DNA of 64,000 bases, from assembly GCA_020354025.1 (NCBI GenBank), contig CP070638.1, positions 2,716,578-2,780,577 on the forward strand. Direction: 5' to 3'. How positions within the stretch are numbered: position 1 is the first letter of the stretch; each line of letters opens with the position of its first letter. The position numbers were made by a program, and so were the translations under genes. Below, one piece after another: positions 1 through 10,800 of the stretch. Source of the DNA: Fidelibacterota bacterium (GTDB lineage Bacteria; Fidelibacterota; Marinisomatia; SCGC-AAA003-L08; TS1B11). The notes beneath the pieces were generated by a model. The model was not told the DNA's origin. It was given only the letters and a program-made list of their open reading frames with translations, and made no database searches.

Positions 1-175
1 ACAATCGCGGTACGATCGTGGTACTATCGTGACACTATCGTGCCACTATCGTGCTACTATCGTGCTACTGGACTTTGGCCTCTTCGGCCCTCTTCACCTT
101 TTGCATTTTGCTTCTGGCACATCGTCGGGAAAAAACCTCAGGATGCAGAATTTTGGTGGGGTTTTGCGGAATTTT
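1..175 (+). repeat. Left copy of a 27-kb-spaced inverted repeat
   Basis: These 175 bases match the reverse complement of 27187-27361 with two mismatches by eye (at about 110 and 161). The copy may extend beyond the window start, because the right copy keeps the same 11-bp periodicity past its matching edge. It holds an 11-bp tandem array on the outer side and a TCGTCGGG-A6 block on the inner side. No convincing gene lies in it: three frames are open across it, which suggests low-complexity sequence and not coding. Such paired copies may be a dispersed intergenic repeat family or the ends of a large invertible or transposed segment; the sequence does not decide. Confidence 0.9.
4..69 (+). repeat. 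11-bp tandem repeat, six units
   Basis: Six consecutive 11-bp units run without gaps: ATCGCGGTACG, ATCGTGGTACT, ATCGTGACACT, ATCGTGCCACT and ATCGTGCTACT twice. The first five bases are nearly constant while positions 6-9 vary, so the array is degenerating from its outer edge. The same array occurs in inverted orientation at 27293-27358. An 11-bp period is close to one helical turn, so each ATCGTG core would lie on the same face of the DNA; a protein-binding array is possible but unproven. Confidence 0.9.
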
Positions 176-306
176 GGAGTGTCTTCCTGGTCCGCCCCCA
201 GTTCCTCAGTTCTTCAATTCGCATCTTTCATTTTTCAAACTGCGTCCGCTTCTCGTCGGGAAAAAACTTCGGGATGTGGAATTTTGTATGGACTTTGCTG
301 AATTTC
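122..306 (+). repeat. Two degenerate 54-bp direct repeat units
   Basis: The unit starting TCGTCGGGAAAAAACCTCAG at 122-175 recurs at 253-306 with about 80% identity by eye (11 differences in 54 bases). Only the first unit is conserved in the inverted copy near 27.2 kb; the second is private to this end. The homology of the units suggests an older duplication inside the repeat element, followed by drift. No start codon with a ribosome binding site supports a protein here. Confidence 0.7.
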
Positions 307-400
307 GCGCCGGTCCTTGCTACCCGGTTAGTATGCTGGGCCATAATAGGGCCGAACAAGACCCTAATCCCCTTTTTGATCGGCTACGGGACAGGAATGT

Positions 401-424
401 AAAAAACCCAGGATTGCTCCTGGG
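401..424 (-). terminator. Rho-independent terminator of tRNA-Phe
   Basis: On the minus strand, CCCAGGA, a four-base loop and TCCTGGG are followed by six T. The stem is a perfect 7 bp and lies 12 bases beyond the tRNA 3' end, so it should end the tRNA transcript. Confidence 0.85.
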
Positions 425-435
425 CTTTACTCGCG

Positions 436-508
436 TGGCTCGGGACGGAATTGAACCGCCGACACATGGATTTTCAGTCCACTGCTCTACCAACTGAGCT
501 ACCGAGCC
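436..508 (-). tRNA. tRNA-Phe (GAA)
   Basis: The minus strand folds as a cloverleaf of 73 nt. The acceptor stem GGCTCGG pairs with CCGAGCC and is followed by discriminator A. The D arm reads GCTC..GAGC. The anticodon stem GTGGA/TCCAT encloses loop CTGAAAA with anticodon GAA, and the T loop is TTCAATT. The terminal CCA is not encoded (the next bases are CGC), so it must be added after transcription; a CCA-adding enzyme gene is at 43218-44642. A terminator follows directly. Confidence 0.96.
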
Positions 509-769
509 ATCCAGCACTTTGGCTGAGCATCACCAGCCCTTAAATGTAAGGACTCTGAGCAACACCCCGAAAGTGAAATGAATAACGGGGAGCTACTTTT
601 TTCCTTAGCTGCTGGCTGAGGACAATGTCTATCATGCTATTTGTTGTGGACAGGCAATAATATAGAGCTGCAGACTATTTACCTTTTAACTTCGGGATAC
701 CTGTTGAAAGGAAAACGGAAGCGCAGAGCAACCATCATCTTTTCATTGTAAGATGACGCGTATAAGACA

Positions 770-1876
770 ATGACTGACTCTACAAAGCAGGATAAGCATA
801 CGGTGGTCGTAATAGACGATCTGCCCTCTAATCTGCTATATTTTAACGATGCACTCACCAGATTCGGTTATGCTGCGATCACAGCTGAAAACGGGAAGCA
901 GGGATTAGAAAAGATAAATATCGTACACCCCGATCTTATCCTTACCGATGTAAATATGCCGGAGATGGACGGCTATCAACTGTGCGAGGCGGTGAAGGGG
1001 AATCCGGCAACTGAAGACATCCCCATCATCCTGGTCACGGCGCAGGATGATCGCGATAGCTTAATCCGCGGACTAAGCATTGGTGCAGACGATTTTCTGA
1101 TCAAGCCGGTGAATCCGAGCGAGCTTCAGGCCCGTGTGCGTAACCTGCTCCTGATAAAGGACTATCGCGATCACATGAAGCGCTACACCGCAGAACTGGA
1201 AACACAGGTGTCCCTCCGTACCCAAGAACTCAATCAGGCCTTTGAGGAGCTTAAGCAGGTTAACCTTCAGCTCAAAGAATCCACCCTGGACACTATCCGC
1301 CGGCTATCGACAGCTGCTGAGCATCGTGATACCGATACAGGAGCCCATATCTGGCGAATGAGTCAATATGCGCAGGCAATCGCCAACGAGATGAAGTTGC
1401 CGTCGGATACGGTGGACAATATCCTTTATGCCAGCCCTATGCATGACGTGGGTAAAATCGCAACTCCGGATCACATCCTGTTGAAACCGAGTAAATTGAC
1501 AAAGGAGGAGTGGTCCGTCATGGAGGAGCATACGTTCATTGGTGAACAGATTCTTAGTGGATCGGCTCAGCCCCTGCTGGTTATGGCAGGTGAAATTGCA
1601 TGTGGGCACCATGAGAAGTGGGATGGAAGTGGCTACCCTCGAGGGCTTTCCAACGAGAATATTCCCCTAGCAGCCCGCATCACGGCCGTAGCTGATGTAT
1701 TTGATGCCCTGACCACCAAGCGAGTCTACAAGGATGCCTGGACTACGGAAAAAGCCTTTGAATACATAAAGAATCAATCAGGCTCACACTTTGATCCCGC
1801 ATGTGCGGATGCCTTCTTGAAAAATCGATCTGGGATTGTGAATATCCAACAAACAGGCCCGGACCAGGACCACTGA
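770..1876 (+). CDS. REC-HD-GYP response regulator (c-di-GMP phosphodiesterase, RpfG-like)
   Basis: The 368-residue protein has an N-terminal receiver domain (acidic DD near residue 17, phospho-acceptor Asp at about residue 60 in TDVNMPEMDG, conserved Lys in IKP), a coiled linker at about 135-180, and a complete HD-GYP domain. The metal and catalytic motif MHDVGK is at about 224 and HHEKWDGSGYP at about 281. HD-GYP proteins hydrolyse cyclic di-GMP in the cytoplasm, and the receiver domain would gate this by phosphorylation. It is the first gene of a three-gene signalling cassette, 18 bp before the next gene. All key residues are present, so it should be active. No specific output can be read from the sequence. 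Confidence 0.93.
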   Translation: MTDSTKQDKHTVVVIDDLPSNLLYFNDALTRFGYAAITAENGKQGLEKINIVHPDLILTDVNMPEMDGYQLCEAVKGNPATEDIPIILVTAQDDRDSLIRGLSIGADDFLIKPVNPSELQARVRNLLLIKDYRDHMKRYTAELETQVSLRTQELNQAFEELKQVNLQLKESTLDTIRRLSTAAEHRDTDTGAHIWRMSQYAQAIANEMKLPSDTVDNILYASPMHDVGKIATPDHILLKPSKLTKEEWSVMEEHTFIGEQILSGSAQPLLVMAGEIACGHHEKWDGSGYPRGLSNENIPLAARITAVADVFDALTTKRVYKDAWTTEKAFEYIKNQSGSHFDPACADAFLKNRSGIVNIQQTGPDQDH

Positions 1877-1894
1877 TCAACGTATTAGTTTCAA

Positions 1895-2635
1895 TTGAAA
1901 ACTTACTTCAATGATCAGATCACCCTCAACGAGAGCATTCGCTACAAGGTTCATGCTCTCCAGATCCTGGCACGGAAAATCATTCATGACACCAATAATT
2001 ACTATGGCATCCTCCAGGGTTATCTCTCCTTGCTCGAGATGCAATTATCGGATGATGAAGACCTGCGGAAATTCTTGCCCCCGATGAATCAGGCTCTCCG
2101 GTCATGTGTTGAATTGAACAAGCGACTGGCAGAGTCATATCGCCCCAGCCAGGTAATGGTTACCGAGGTAGACCTGGCATCCATCACCCGGGAAGTTTGT
2201 GCAACTTTCTCACAGGAGCACGATTTTGCTATAGAAGTCATTGTATCAGGCAAGCCAGAGCCGATACTCCTAAATGAACCCGCTATCAGAGCATTAGTAG
2301 GTGATCTGTGCTCCCTTGCTAGAAAGACAGGGACGTCTCCTGCCAAGTTAGAGCTGGCCCCTGCAGGACTGGAAGAAGCGGCCATCACGGCGATGGTCCT
2401 GCAAAGCCAGCCCGGTCACTATCTACGCTTACGGACTACCATCTCACTGGCTGATTACGGCCAGGAAGAGGACATCGTATTCTTCGATCCCTTCGCCTTC
2501 GAGCCGGATGATTCCTTGGGTCTAATGCTGGCCTTGCTTTACAATACTTTGCAGAATCATGGCGGCAATTTGGATATTACGAACCACGATAAACGCCTTA
2601 CTTTGAATATCTATTTGCCTGGTAGTCAGAGATGA
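1895..2635 (+). CDS. DHp protein with degenerate ATPase domain (possible ChpT-like phosphotransferase)
   Basis: The 246 residues have no sensor domain. Residues 25-50 (ARKIIHDTNNYYGIL) match the dimerisation and His-phosphotransfer helix of kinases whose H box reads HDFNN, with candidate phospho-acceptor His31. The C-terminal half aligns with a kinase catalytic domain near its end (FFDPFAFEPDDSLGLMLALL, then NHGGNLDI), but the N-box Asn and the DxGxG ATP motif are missing. It therefore probably cannot bind ATP normally. ChpT-type histidine phosphotransferases have this architecture, so it may shuttle phosphate between the downstream kinase and the upstream HD-GYP regulator; that is inference. 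The start is TTG at 1895 with a weak ribosome site. It overlaps the next gene by ATGA. Confidence 0.72.
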   Translation: MKTYFNDQITLNESIRYKVHALQILARKIIHDTNNYYGILQGYLSLLEMQLSDDEDLRKFLPPMNQALRSCVELNKRLAESYRPSQVMVTEVDLASITREVCATFSQEHDFAIEVIVSGKPEPILLNEPAIRALVGDLCSLARKTGTSPAKLELAPAGLEEAAITAMVLQSQPGHYLRLRTTISLADYGQEEDIVFFDPFAFEPDDSLGLMLALLYNTLQNHGGNLDITNHDKRLTLNIYLPGSQR

Positions 2636-3744
2636 ACGTTGGCAAAGACACCGAATTGAAACTGCAGATTCTGGTTGTGGATGATGAGGCCGATATTCGC
2701 AACTATCTGAGCGATTTTCTTACCATGAAGGGATTCGGAGTACAGCAAGCCGAAGATGGGGCGATGGCTCTTGACATACTGCATCGCAGTGAGGTCCATC
2801 TGGCCTTTGTGGACCTTAATCTCCCGGACATGAACGGATTCGACATTATTAAGCAAGCTAAGCAGGTCGTTCCGAACCTGATTGCTGTGATCATGTCGGG
2901 TATGCCTATCGAGTCATGGGAGGCACTTAGCCAGCACGGGGTGAATGAGCATATCACCAAGCCATTCACTTTTGAAGAGCTGACATATCTAATTGATAAA
3001 AATGAAAAATATATTCGCGCACGGCGCTACAGCGAAAGTTTGAAGGAACGGCTGCGAATAGAACAGGAGAAGAGCAGCTTCTTTTTCGAAGCTGGACACC
3101 AGCTAAAAACACCCATAGCTGTTTTAAAAGAATTCATCCACCTTTTTCAGGAGGGTTTCGGCGGAGAGATGACGGATAAGCAGATTCAATATCTGAAGGT
3201 AATTGATCAGAATATTGATCGTCTACTATATCTGGTGGATAATATCGAGAATTTGGGTCGAGTGGAAAGTGGCAGCTGGAGAATCCAGATAAGAGATGAA
3301 GAACCAGAAAAGATCATAAACCATGTGACTACCAGCTTGCGCCCAATTCTCCGGCGACACGATCTCCAACTGGTAGAAGAGGTGGCCGATAACCTTCCCA
3401 ATGTGCACACGGATACAGCGGCCATCGAGCAGGTGCTCTTTAACCTGGTTGACAACGCCAGCAAATATGGTCCTGCGGGCAGTACCATTACACTCCGCTG
3501 CTTTCAATCCAGCGATTCATTTGTGTGCATTGAGGTAGAAGATCAAGGACCAAGCATCCCCGAGGATAAGCGGGATGTTATATTTCAGCCTTTCGCCCGC
3601 CTTCCCGAGCACGAATCTGCTTCCGGCCTGGGATTGGGTCTCACGGTAGCCCTAAGCCTAATGAAGCGTATGAAAGGCGATCTCTGGCTCGATAACAGCA
3701 GTAAACCTGGTAATCGGTTCTGTCTTCGACTACGGATCGCCTAA
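2632..3744 (+). CDS. REC-histidine kinase
   Basis: The 370-residue protein has an N-terminal receiver (DD at 17-18, phospho-acceptor Asp61 in VDLNLPDMNG, Lys110 in TKP), then a HisKA domain with His156 in GHQLKTP, and a full ATPase domain: N box with Asn275, G1 at 304-306 (EDQGPS) and G2 at about 332-336 (GLGLGL). It lacks transmembrane segments, so it is a cytosolic kinase whose own receiver probably controls it. The ATG overlaps the upstream TGA (ATGA), so translation of the DHp protein and kinase is probably coupled. Within the cassette it is the only protein with all the motifs needed to make phosphate available. Confidence 0.93.
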   Translation: MNVGKDTELKLQILVVDDEADIRNYLSDFLTMKGFGVQQAEDGAMALDILHRSEVHLAFVDLNLPDMNGFDIIKQAKQVVPNLIAVIMSGMPIESWEALSQHGVNEHITKPFTFEELTYLIDKNEKYIRARRYSESLKERLRIEQEKSSFFFEAGHQLKTPIAVLKEFIHLFQEGFGGEMTDKQIQYLKVIDQNIDRLLYLVDNIENLGRVESGSWRIQIRDEEPEKIINHVTTSLRPILRRHDLQLVEEVADNLPNVHTDTAAIEQVLFNLVDNASKYGPAGSTITLRCFQSSDSFVCIEVEDQGPSIPEDKRDVIFQPFARLPEHESASGLGLGLTVALSLMKRMKGDLWLDNSSKPGNRFCLRLRIA

Positions 3745-3801
3745 CCTCTTTCCTGATACCAGTTCAAACACTAATACTACCACAGATAAACACCAAAAGG
3801 C

Positions 3802-4080
3802 ATGCATTTGCACGGCGAAATCCGTCAGACCCAATATCGAATCCCATTGACAGGAACGGAGCGGTATCCTAATATTCGGAGTATTCTAGGAGAATGTATC
3901 GCTGACGCACTCCTGAAAAGTAATACCAGGAAGGCATTAGCTATTAAAGAGGGTAACAATTTGAGACAAAAAGCTGATTTTGAAATTGCTGGAGAAGCTG
4001 TAGAGCTTATTGCTGTTCTAATGTCAATTCGGGCAGATTCTCAAATCACAAATCTGCCAAACAACGGTGGTAGGATTTGA
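3802..4080 (+). CDS. Small hypothetical protein
   Basis: This is a 92-residue reading frame without a family I recognise. It has no membrane segment or signal peptide, and a helical middle (residues 28-76) rich in Ala, Glu and Leu. AAAAGG sits unusually close to the ATG. Its stop overlaps a TTG start of another small frame (TTTGA), which in turn overlaps rdgB, so the three could form one translationally coupled unit. Base use looks more AT-rich than the neighbours. It may also be non-coding; conservation would decide. Confidence 0.4.
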   Translation: MHLHGEIRQTQYRIPLTGTERYPNIRSILGECIADALLKSNTRKALAIKEGNNLRQKADFEIAGEAVELIAVLMSIRADSQITNLPNNGGRI

Positions 4081-4256
4081 AGAATCCGAATCCTGCCCTT
4101 GATGGAAGGACTAAAGTTATTGCTCCCCCGACCGATGGATTAAAAGGACGTCAGGGAAATTCGTTCGTCCGCGGCAATCGGCTACAATTTTACTCTCAGC
4201 GGTTGTATGTGGCCTATGATGCGGCTATCACGGATCAACTGAAACGGAGTGGTTGA
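4077..4256 (+). CDS. Small hypothetical protein (59 aa) upstream of rdgB
   Basis: A TTG at 4077 is preceded by GGTGGTAGGA, a good ribosome site, and opens a 59-residue frame that ends in TGA at 4254-4256. That TGA shares its last base with the rdgB ATG (TGATG). The product begins MKNPNPALDGRTKV and ends in a basic, aromatic part (RLQFYSQRLYVAYD). It carries no cysteine and no hydrophobic segment. I do not recognise a family. The SD, the tight overlaps on both sides and the protein-like composition argue for coding, but the frame is short. Confidence 0.42.
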   Translation: MKNPNPALDGRTKVIAPPTDGLKGRQGNSFVRGNRLQFYSQRLYVAYDAAITDQLKRSG

Positions 4257-4873
4257 TGAAGTGGGTGGTGGCAACCCATAACCGGGATAAATTCAGAGAG
4301 ATCAAAGCCATATTCGCTGATCTGCCCATTGAACTCCTGAACCTCGAAGAATTTCCGGATGTCGGAGCAGTGAAGGAAACGGGAACATCCCTGCGAGCAA
4401 ATGCTTTATTAAAGGCGCACTCGGTTCATCTGGCAACGGGATTACCGGTGATTGCTGATGACACAGGGTTGGAGGTGGATGCCCTTAATGGCGCTCCGGG
4501 TGTCTATGCTGCTCGTTACGCAGGGCCCCGAGCTACCTATCACCAGAACGTGGAAAAATTGCTTGTGGCTATGAAATATGTTCCGGATCAAAAGCGAACC
4601 GCTCGCTTTCGTACCTGCGCCGCCTTTGTGAATGGTGCGCATGAACTAGTAGCGTCAGGTGTAGTGGAAGGATATATCACCCGGAAACCAGTCGGTGACA
4701 ACGGATTTGGATATGATCCGGTCTTTCGTTTAAGTGGATCAATACAGACATTTGGCCAGATGACATCAGAACAAAAGCATCAGATTTCCCATCGAGCGAG
4801 GGCTTTTAAGGCCCTACATGAGTTGCTATCTCAGACTGAATCCATTAAACAAAACAAGGAGACACCTGCCTAG
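4256..4873 (+). CDS. rdgB: XTP/dITP diphosphatase (RdgB/HAM1)
   Basis: This is a 205-residue house-cleaning enzyme that hydrolyses non-canonical purine nucleotides (XTP, dITP, ITP) to the monophosphate and keeps them out of DNA and RNA. Family signatures are present in order: VVATHNRDKFREI at the N-terminus (phosphate binding), KETGTSLRANALLKA, VIADDTGLEVDAL, GAPGVYAARYAG, GDNGFGYDPVF and SHRARAFKAL. The length is normal for the family. An upstream in-frame TTG at 4253 exists, but the ATG at 4256 overlapping the previous stop is the better start. Confidence 0.95.
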   Translation: MKWVVATHNRDKFREIKAIFADLPIELLNLEEFPDVGAVKETGTSLRANALLKAHSVHLATGLPVIADDTGLEVDALNGAPGVYAARYAGPRATYHQNVEKLLVAMKYVPDQKRTARFRTCAAFVNGAHELVASGVVEGYITRKPVGDNGFGYDPVFRLSGSIQTFGQMTSEQKHQISHRARAFKALHELLSQTESIKQNKETPA

Positions 4874-4895
4874 GCCCCACTGATACCGGTTTTTT

Positions 4896-7800
4896 GTGTT
4901 AATGACGAGTATCAGGAGCTGGCGGTTGATATTACATCGTACGCCTTACGGGGTTATTGTACTTGTTTTAGGTGGCATCCAACTACTTCTCTCGCAGGGA
5001 CTTACCGAAGGGAACCTACGCGAGGAGACGTTGATGAAAGTCGCTGAAGCCCCGGTTTATACTCACCCGGTGAAGCAGCCCGACTTCCTAGCCAAGTATA
5101 TTGCGGAATCCCTGCCCCTGAAACCTTCCACCCGACTGAATTTGGTGGATTGGACTTACAGTCCTGATGCAGACACAACCGGTATTCCGGAAACTATTCC
5201 CGCCGATACTTCCCTGCTTACCGTAGCAGTGGATACATCCCTAGAGGAACTGACTATATCACCGGCAGATGCCAGCGACATACTGCGTCGGGGAGGGAAC
5301 ATGCTTTCCCTCACTATATCAGATCTGGATCGGTGGTCCGAAGTGGACGCTACCGGTATGTGGATTACGTTTCATGAGAATCACAACGAGACAATTTTGA
5401 AACTGCCTTCGACTGTATCTTTGGCATGGTACATTCCCCACCGCATGGAGAACCACTTCCAGGCACTAATCCGGGATAAGCTTGCCTCTGCATTACAGCC
5501 GGCCGGGGCACAACAAGCCCAGCGAGGTGGCACTATCGAGCTTTTAGGGGCGGATATCGCTGGTCAGAGAGTGTCGCTTCGTGTGTCGGGAAACGTAGCC
5601 ATCAACGGCGGCTTGGCCCATAAAAACCGCGAGAAGAGCTATACGAACTTTCGTGCTGACCAGAACTGGGATATCGATGTGGAACAGAAACAACGCTTTG
5701 ATATTGAGGGCACTATCGGAGACCGCGTCTCCGTACTAGTCCACCAGGATAGCGAGAACGACTTCGAGTGGGAGAACAATATGAAAATCGCGTATAACGG
5801 CGAAGAGGACGAAATCCTCCAGCGGATCGATGCCGGTAACATATCGCTCTCCCTGCCTGGTACCCAGTTCGCCACCGGTGGTAGCGGCAAGAGCAGTGGC
5901 CTGTTCGGCATAAAAGCCCTGTCCAAGCTGGGACCGTTGGATTTTACTACGGTGGCTTCTATCGAGCGTTCGCGCAAGTCATCCAAATCCAGCACACTGG
6001 CCAGGGAATTCGTCATCAGTGATATACACTTTATGGCCAACCGTTATTTCTTTCTCGATATGGTATTCAGGGCCAACTACTATCCCCTACTTGAGGACGG
6101 AATGCATGGATTTGATGCAGGCCGGATGGTGATCCAGCTCGAAGTGTATCGATCGGTTAACAGACAGGAAGCTGACACCTATTCCGGGACCGCCTATGTC
6201 GATCCTAATAACCCACAAGTCGATCCCAATTATGCCACCCAAGGAAACTTCAAGCGTCTTCTACTCAACGAGGACTATACCTTCAATCCTCAGCTGGGAT
6301 GGATTCGCCTTAAAAGCCCGGCTAGCGATCATGAAATAATTGCCGTAGCCTATAGCCTGGGGGATATCAGCGGTGTGCCAAAGGAAAAGGTCGGGGACGT
6401 GGGTACCGCCGCCGATACTACGGACCTGACCCTGAAGCTCATCAAGGCCCGGGGACAGACAATCACCCATCCCACCTGGCCGCTGGAATTCAAGAACGTC
6501 TACAGCCTTGGAGGTGCCAATATCAATCCCGAGGGATTCGAGGTTAAGATCACCAACCGTCGCGGAACCACTGAAGGTGACGATCGGTTTTCCAACGGTG
6601 TGAGCTACCTGACTATCTTCGGCCTAGACAAGGAAAATGAAAACCGGGACCCCATACCTGACGAGATCATCGACGCGAGCAACGCAAACCTAGTGAATCT
6701 CGCCCGAGGAGAACTGCACTTTCCTTCCCTTTTACCATTCGTCTACTCGGATGTGCCGGGTCTGGCAACCAGCGATAAAGCTATTGAGGAGGTATATGGT
6801 TATAAACTTGAAGATCCCAACCAGAACTTTCAAGATGACGGGGATGAAGATATCAGCCCCAAGAACGGGAAGTGGGATGTGCCCGCCATCTACTACAAAC
6901 CAAAGAATCCGAATGCAAAGAATGAGGAGTCCCGGTTTGATATCACAGTAAAGCAGTCTAGCCGTGGTGCCAACGAGTATAACTTGGGTTTCAACCTGGT
7001 AGAAGGAAGTGAAACAGTCTATATCAATAGAAATCCGCTTGTTCGTGGTAAGGACTACCGGATAGATTACTTCTCCGGCACCCTGACAATCATGGACATG
7101 TCCAAGTACGGCGCCGATCCGGATATTTCAATCGATTATGAAGAGAACGTGCTTATCTCCTTTGATAAAAAGGTGATGTTGGGTACCCGGGCTGAGATGG
7201 ACCTGGGAGAAAGTTCCTTCCTGGGTGCGACAGGACTCTATTATAACCAATCCATTATCGACGACCGGATTGACGTAGGATCCGAACCGGTTCAGAACAT
7301 GCTGTGGGATATCAACGGCCGCATTGCTCGTGAAGCCCCCCTGCTTACGCGTTTGGTCGACCGCCTACCATTGGTGGAAACCGACGCTGCCAGCCGGTTC
7401 CGCTTCGAGGGAGAGATCGCCCAGGTACGGCCAAATCCGAATCCCCTGGGAAAAGCCTTCGTGGACGACTTCGAGGCAGCCAAACGAACCACCAGCCCAT
7501 CCCTACAATATCGTGCCTGGCGACATGCCTCAGCACCGATGGGTAAACGACAGGGCGACCGCCGTAAATTGGCTTGGTGGAATCCTTACACCGACGTTGA
7601 CGTCAAGGATATCTGGCCTGAAAGACAGACATCTATCCGCGCACGGAATCTAACTACTACCGTCCTGGTACTGGATGCGCTGTTCGAAGAAGGCTACGGA
7701 GCGGTTACCGATTCCATGTGGGGTGGCATCACCTATCCCCTGCTGGCCAGCGACTACGATCAGACCCTAAGTAAGTTTTTTGAGGTCTGGATCAAGGGAA

Positions 7801-10800
7801 CCCGGGGACGGGTGCATATCGACGTAGGCAGCATTAGCGAGGATCTCAACGCCAATGGATTAATCGATACTGAGGACCGACCAGTCGCCGGTTTTACCGA
7901 AGGGAACAGTCTGCTGGAGCCGGAAGAAGACGTGGGGCTGGACGGCTGCCCGGATGAATTTGAGGACGGTATGGGAGGCAGTCTTGCGTGGGATATCAAC
8001 GGCGATGGTACGATTGATGAAGATGAGCTGCACCATGCGGACGACGATGGAGACGGACTGGTAGATGAGGATTCGATAGGAGTCGCCCGGTTGATCTACG
8101 AAGGTCTCTATGATGGTATCTATGACGGTCCAACAGTGCCGTGGGTGCTCAATAGGGTCGACCCTGAAGGTAATCCTGACCCTAATGGCGATAATTTTTA
8201 CAATACCAAAGCCACCAATCCTAATCACGGCCGCAATAACAACCTTAATGGTACCGATGGCAACAGCAAGATACAGGAGGGGAGTTACCCCGATACGGAA
8301 GACCTGGACGGCCTGGGCGGTATCTATCCCGAGGATCAGAATAATTACTTCACCTACAGCTTCCAGCTCGATCCTGACCTCCCGGATTTCGATCCAACTC
8401 TGGTGGGTGGATCTACTGTGAAGGATGGAAAACCAACCGGTTGGCGTCTGTTCCGTATTCCCCTTACCGATTTCCGGCTCGAGCAGGGAATGACTGCGAG
8501 CTGGGATAACGTCAGGCACCTCAGATTCTGGATTGACGGTCTGGGCGGCTTGCAGTCCACAAATGGCCTCAACACCCGCATCCAGATTGCCAAGATTGAG
8601 TTCGTGGGTAACGAATGGGAGGAGCTGGGTTTAGCCCCGGTTGGCTCCGAGGAATATGTGAAGGTTGACTCGGCGGTGAGTCTGGCTGTAACGGTGGCCA
8701 ATACCGAAGACAACGCCGACTACACATCACCGCCGGATGTTGAGGGTGAATATGACCGCCTCAACGATATCCGTCTGAGGGAACAATCCTTAATGCTCGA
8801 TTTCCGCCGTCAGGGTATCCCACCGCAACATAAGGGGGCTATAAAGAAGTCGGTTCCCAAGCAGACCGGCACTTTCCTGGTCTACGACAGCATGGAGCTG
8901 TTTGTCTATGCTGAAGGCGTAGATGATCTCATCGGGGAAAACTCCAGCTACGCCAAGTTCTGGCTACGCCTGGGGCAGGGTGAGAGCAACTACTATGAAG
9001 TCCGCAAGCTGGTTTATTCCGGGGGGCCGGACGAAGAACATCGGGGCTGGGATAGCCGTAACTACCTCTCAATCAAAATGGATGAACTAGCCAAGCTGAA
9101 GCAGGATACACCCGACACGATCATTAATCCCAGCACCGATAGTATCCGGGTATACTACCTTAAGGATGAGAACATGGATGTTTATATCCGGGGGGAACCG
9201 TCCCTGGAAAGAATCGACCGATATATTGCCGGGGTTATCAACATGCACCCTGATAGTACGCTCCGGGGCCGGGTGATGATGGATGAACTGCATCTTTCCG
9301 ATGTAAAACGCAAGCCAGGTGTGGCAATGCGGTTAAGCGGTGCTGTCAACTTTGCCGATCTTTTAAGCACCTCATTTAACTATGCGCGCAAGGATGCCGG
9401 TTTTCATACTATCCAGCAGCGGATCGCCCGCAACGCGGCAACCAGTGAAAACTGGCGAGTGGATGTCACATTCAATCCCCACCGGTTCTTGCCCCAATCC
9501 TGGGGGGTTCGTACTCCCCTCACCGTCAACTACAGTAGCAGCACCAGCTCACCCAAGTATTTTCCCGGTAGAGATATCCCAGCCGGGGATATCCGCCAGG
9601 CGCCGGACTCCATCCAGAAACAAAGCAGTCAGTTCACTGCGAAAACCAGCTTCGATAAGTCTACGCGCAGCAAGAATTGGCTTGTACGACAAACATTTGA
9701 TCGCCTAAGAGGCAGTATGTCCTATGCTCGTAAATTGGAGTCTACCGAACTTATCAAAAGCAACGTGTCGGAGAACATCTCAGGTCAGTTGGCTTATCCC
9801 ATCAAGTTCAGCGAAGAAAATTACATTCAGCCCTTCAAGACCTTAGGATTCATTCCCTGGCTGGGTGAGCGGATCAAGGATACACGGTTGTACTATTCTC
9901 CCACAAGCGTGGATTTTTCCGCCAATCTTACCGAAGCCCTTAATAACCGCATAACCCGAGCATTGCCGGACTCCATCATGGACACTTTTAGTTTCAACAT
10001 GGCCCGCTCAATCAAAGCAAAGTATCGCTTAACCGACCGCCTCAGTGCTGACTACAGCTGGAACGCAAATAACGTCCTGGATGACTTCCGGGGCAGAGAG
10101 CTCGAGGCATTAAAGACGCTGAATCCGGGCAAGTCCCGTCAATTCGCGGAACAGTTCTCAACCAGCTATAATCCGGAGCTGATCAGCTGGTTCAAACCCA
10201 AGTTCATGTATCAGGCCAATTATAACTGGGTCAAAAACGCGCCAATCGATTCGCTTGCGCGCGGTGGCAAGATAGCGGCTCAGGGACGTTTCACGGGAAG
10301 TGTTAGCCTACAACTGAAAGACATCATTGAAGTCTTTTATACGCCTGAGAGTACAGCCGGTGCCGCTCGCAGAGGGAGAAGCCGGCAACGGGGCGCTCAG
10401 ACCAGCGGCGCCCAAGCTTCTGATAGCCGGAAACGCTTCGAGGTGACCAACCCGCAGCTCAAAGTCGTACTGAAGCTGCTGCATACCGTTGCAGGGAAGG
10501 TAGCTCCCATCGCTGTTAACTACGGTCGCAACCGTCGAGCGGGCGAGCCAGCGGTCATAGACCAGCCTAACTATTATTATCGTCTAGCGCTGGTAGATAC
10601 ATCAGGATTGGAATCTGATATAGAGCGAACCGGGGGAGTAAACCTCGCTACTATCGGCAAGGACGAGGACATATCCTGGCGTTCGGGACTTAATCTCTCC
10701 CGGGCAGTCAACCTGAACTTCTCTCACTCCCGTAAATGGTCCGAAACCCAAAGTCCCAGTGCCGTTACTACGACCCAGACCAAGAACTGGCTGTTTCTGG

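Noticed and set aside
4-69. 11-bp array as CRISPR or iteron origin
   Set aside because: Units are contiguous without spacers, and no replication initiator gene (dnaA, rep) is adjacent. An iteron role cannot be shown from the sequence.
7860-8519. 219-codon minus-strand frame
   Set aside because: It is antisense to sprA and its sequence follows the sprA codon pattern.
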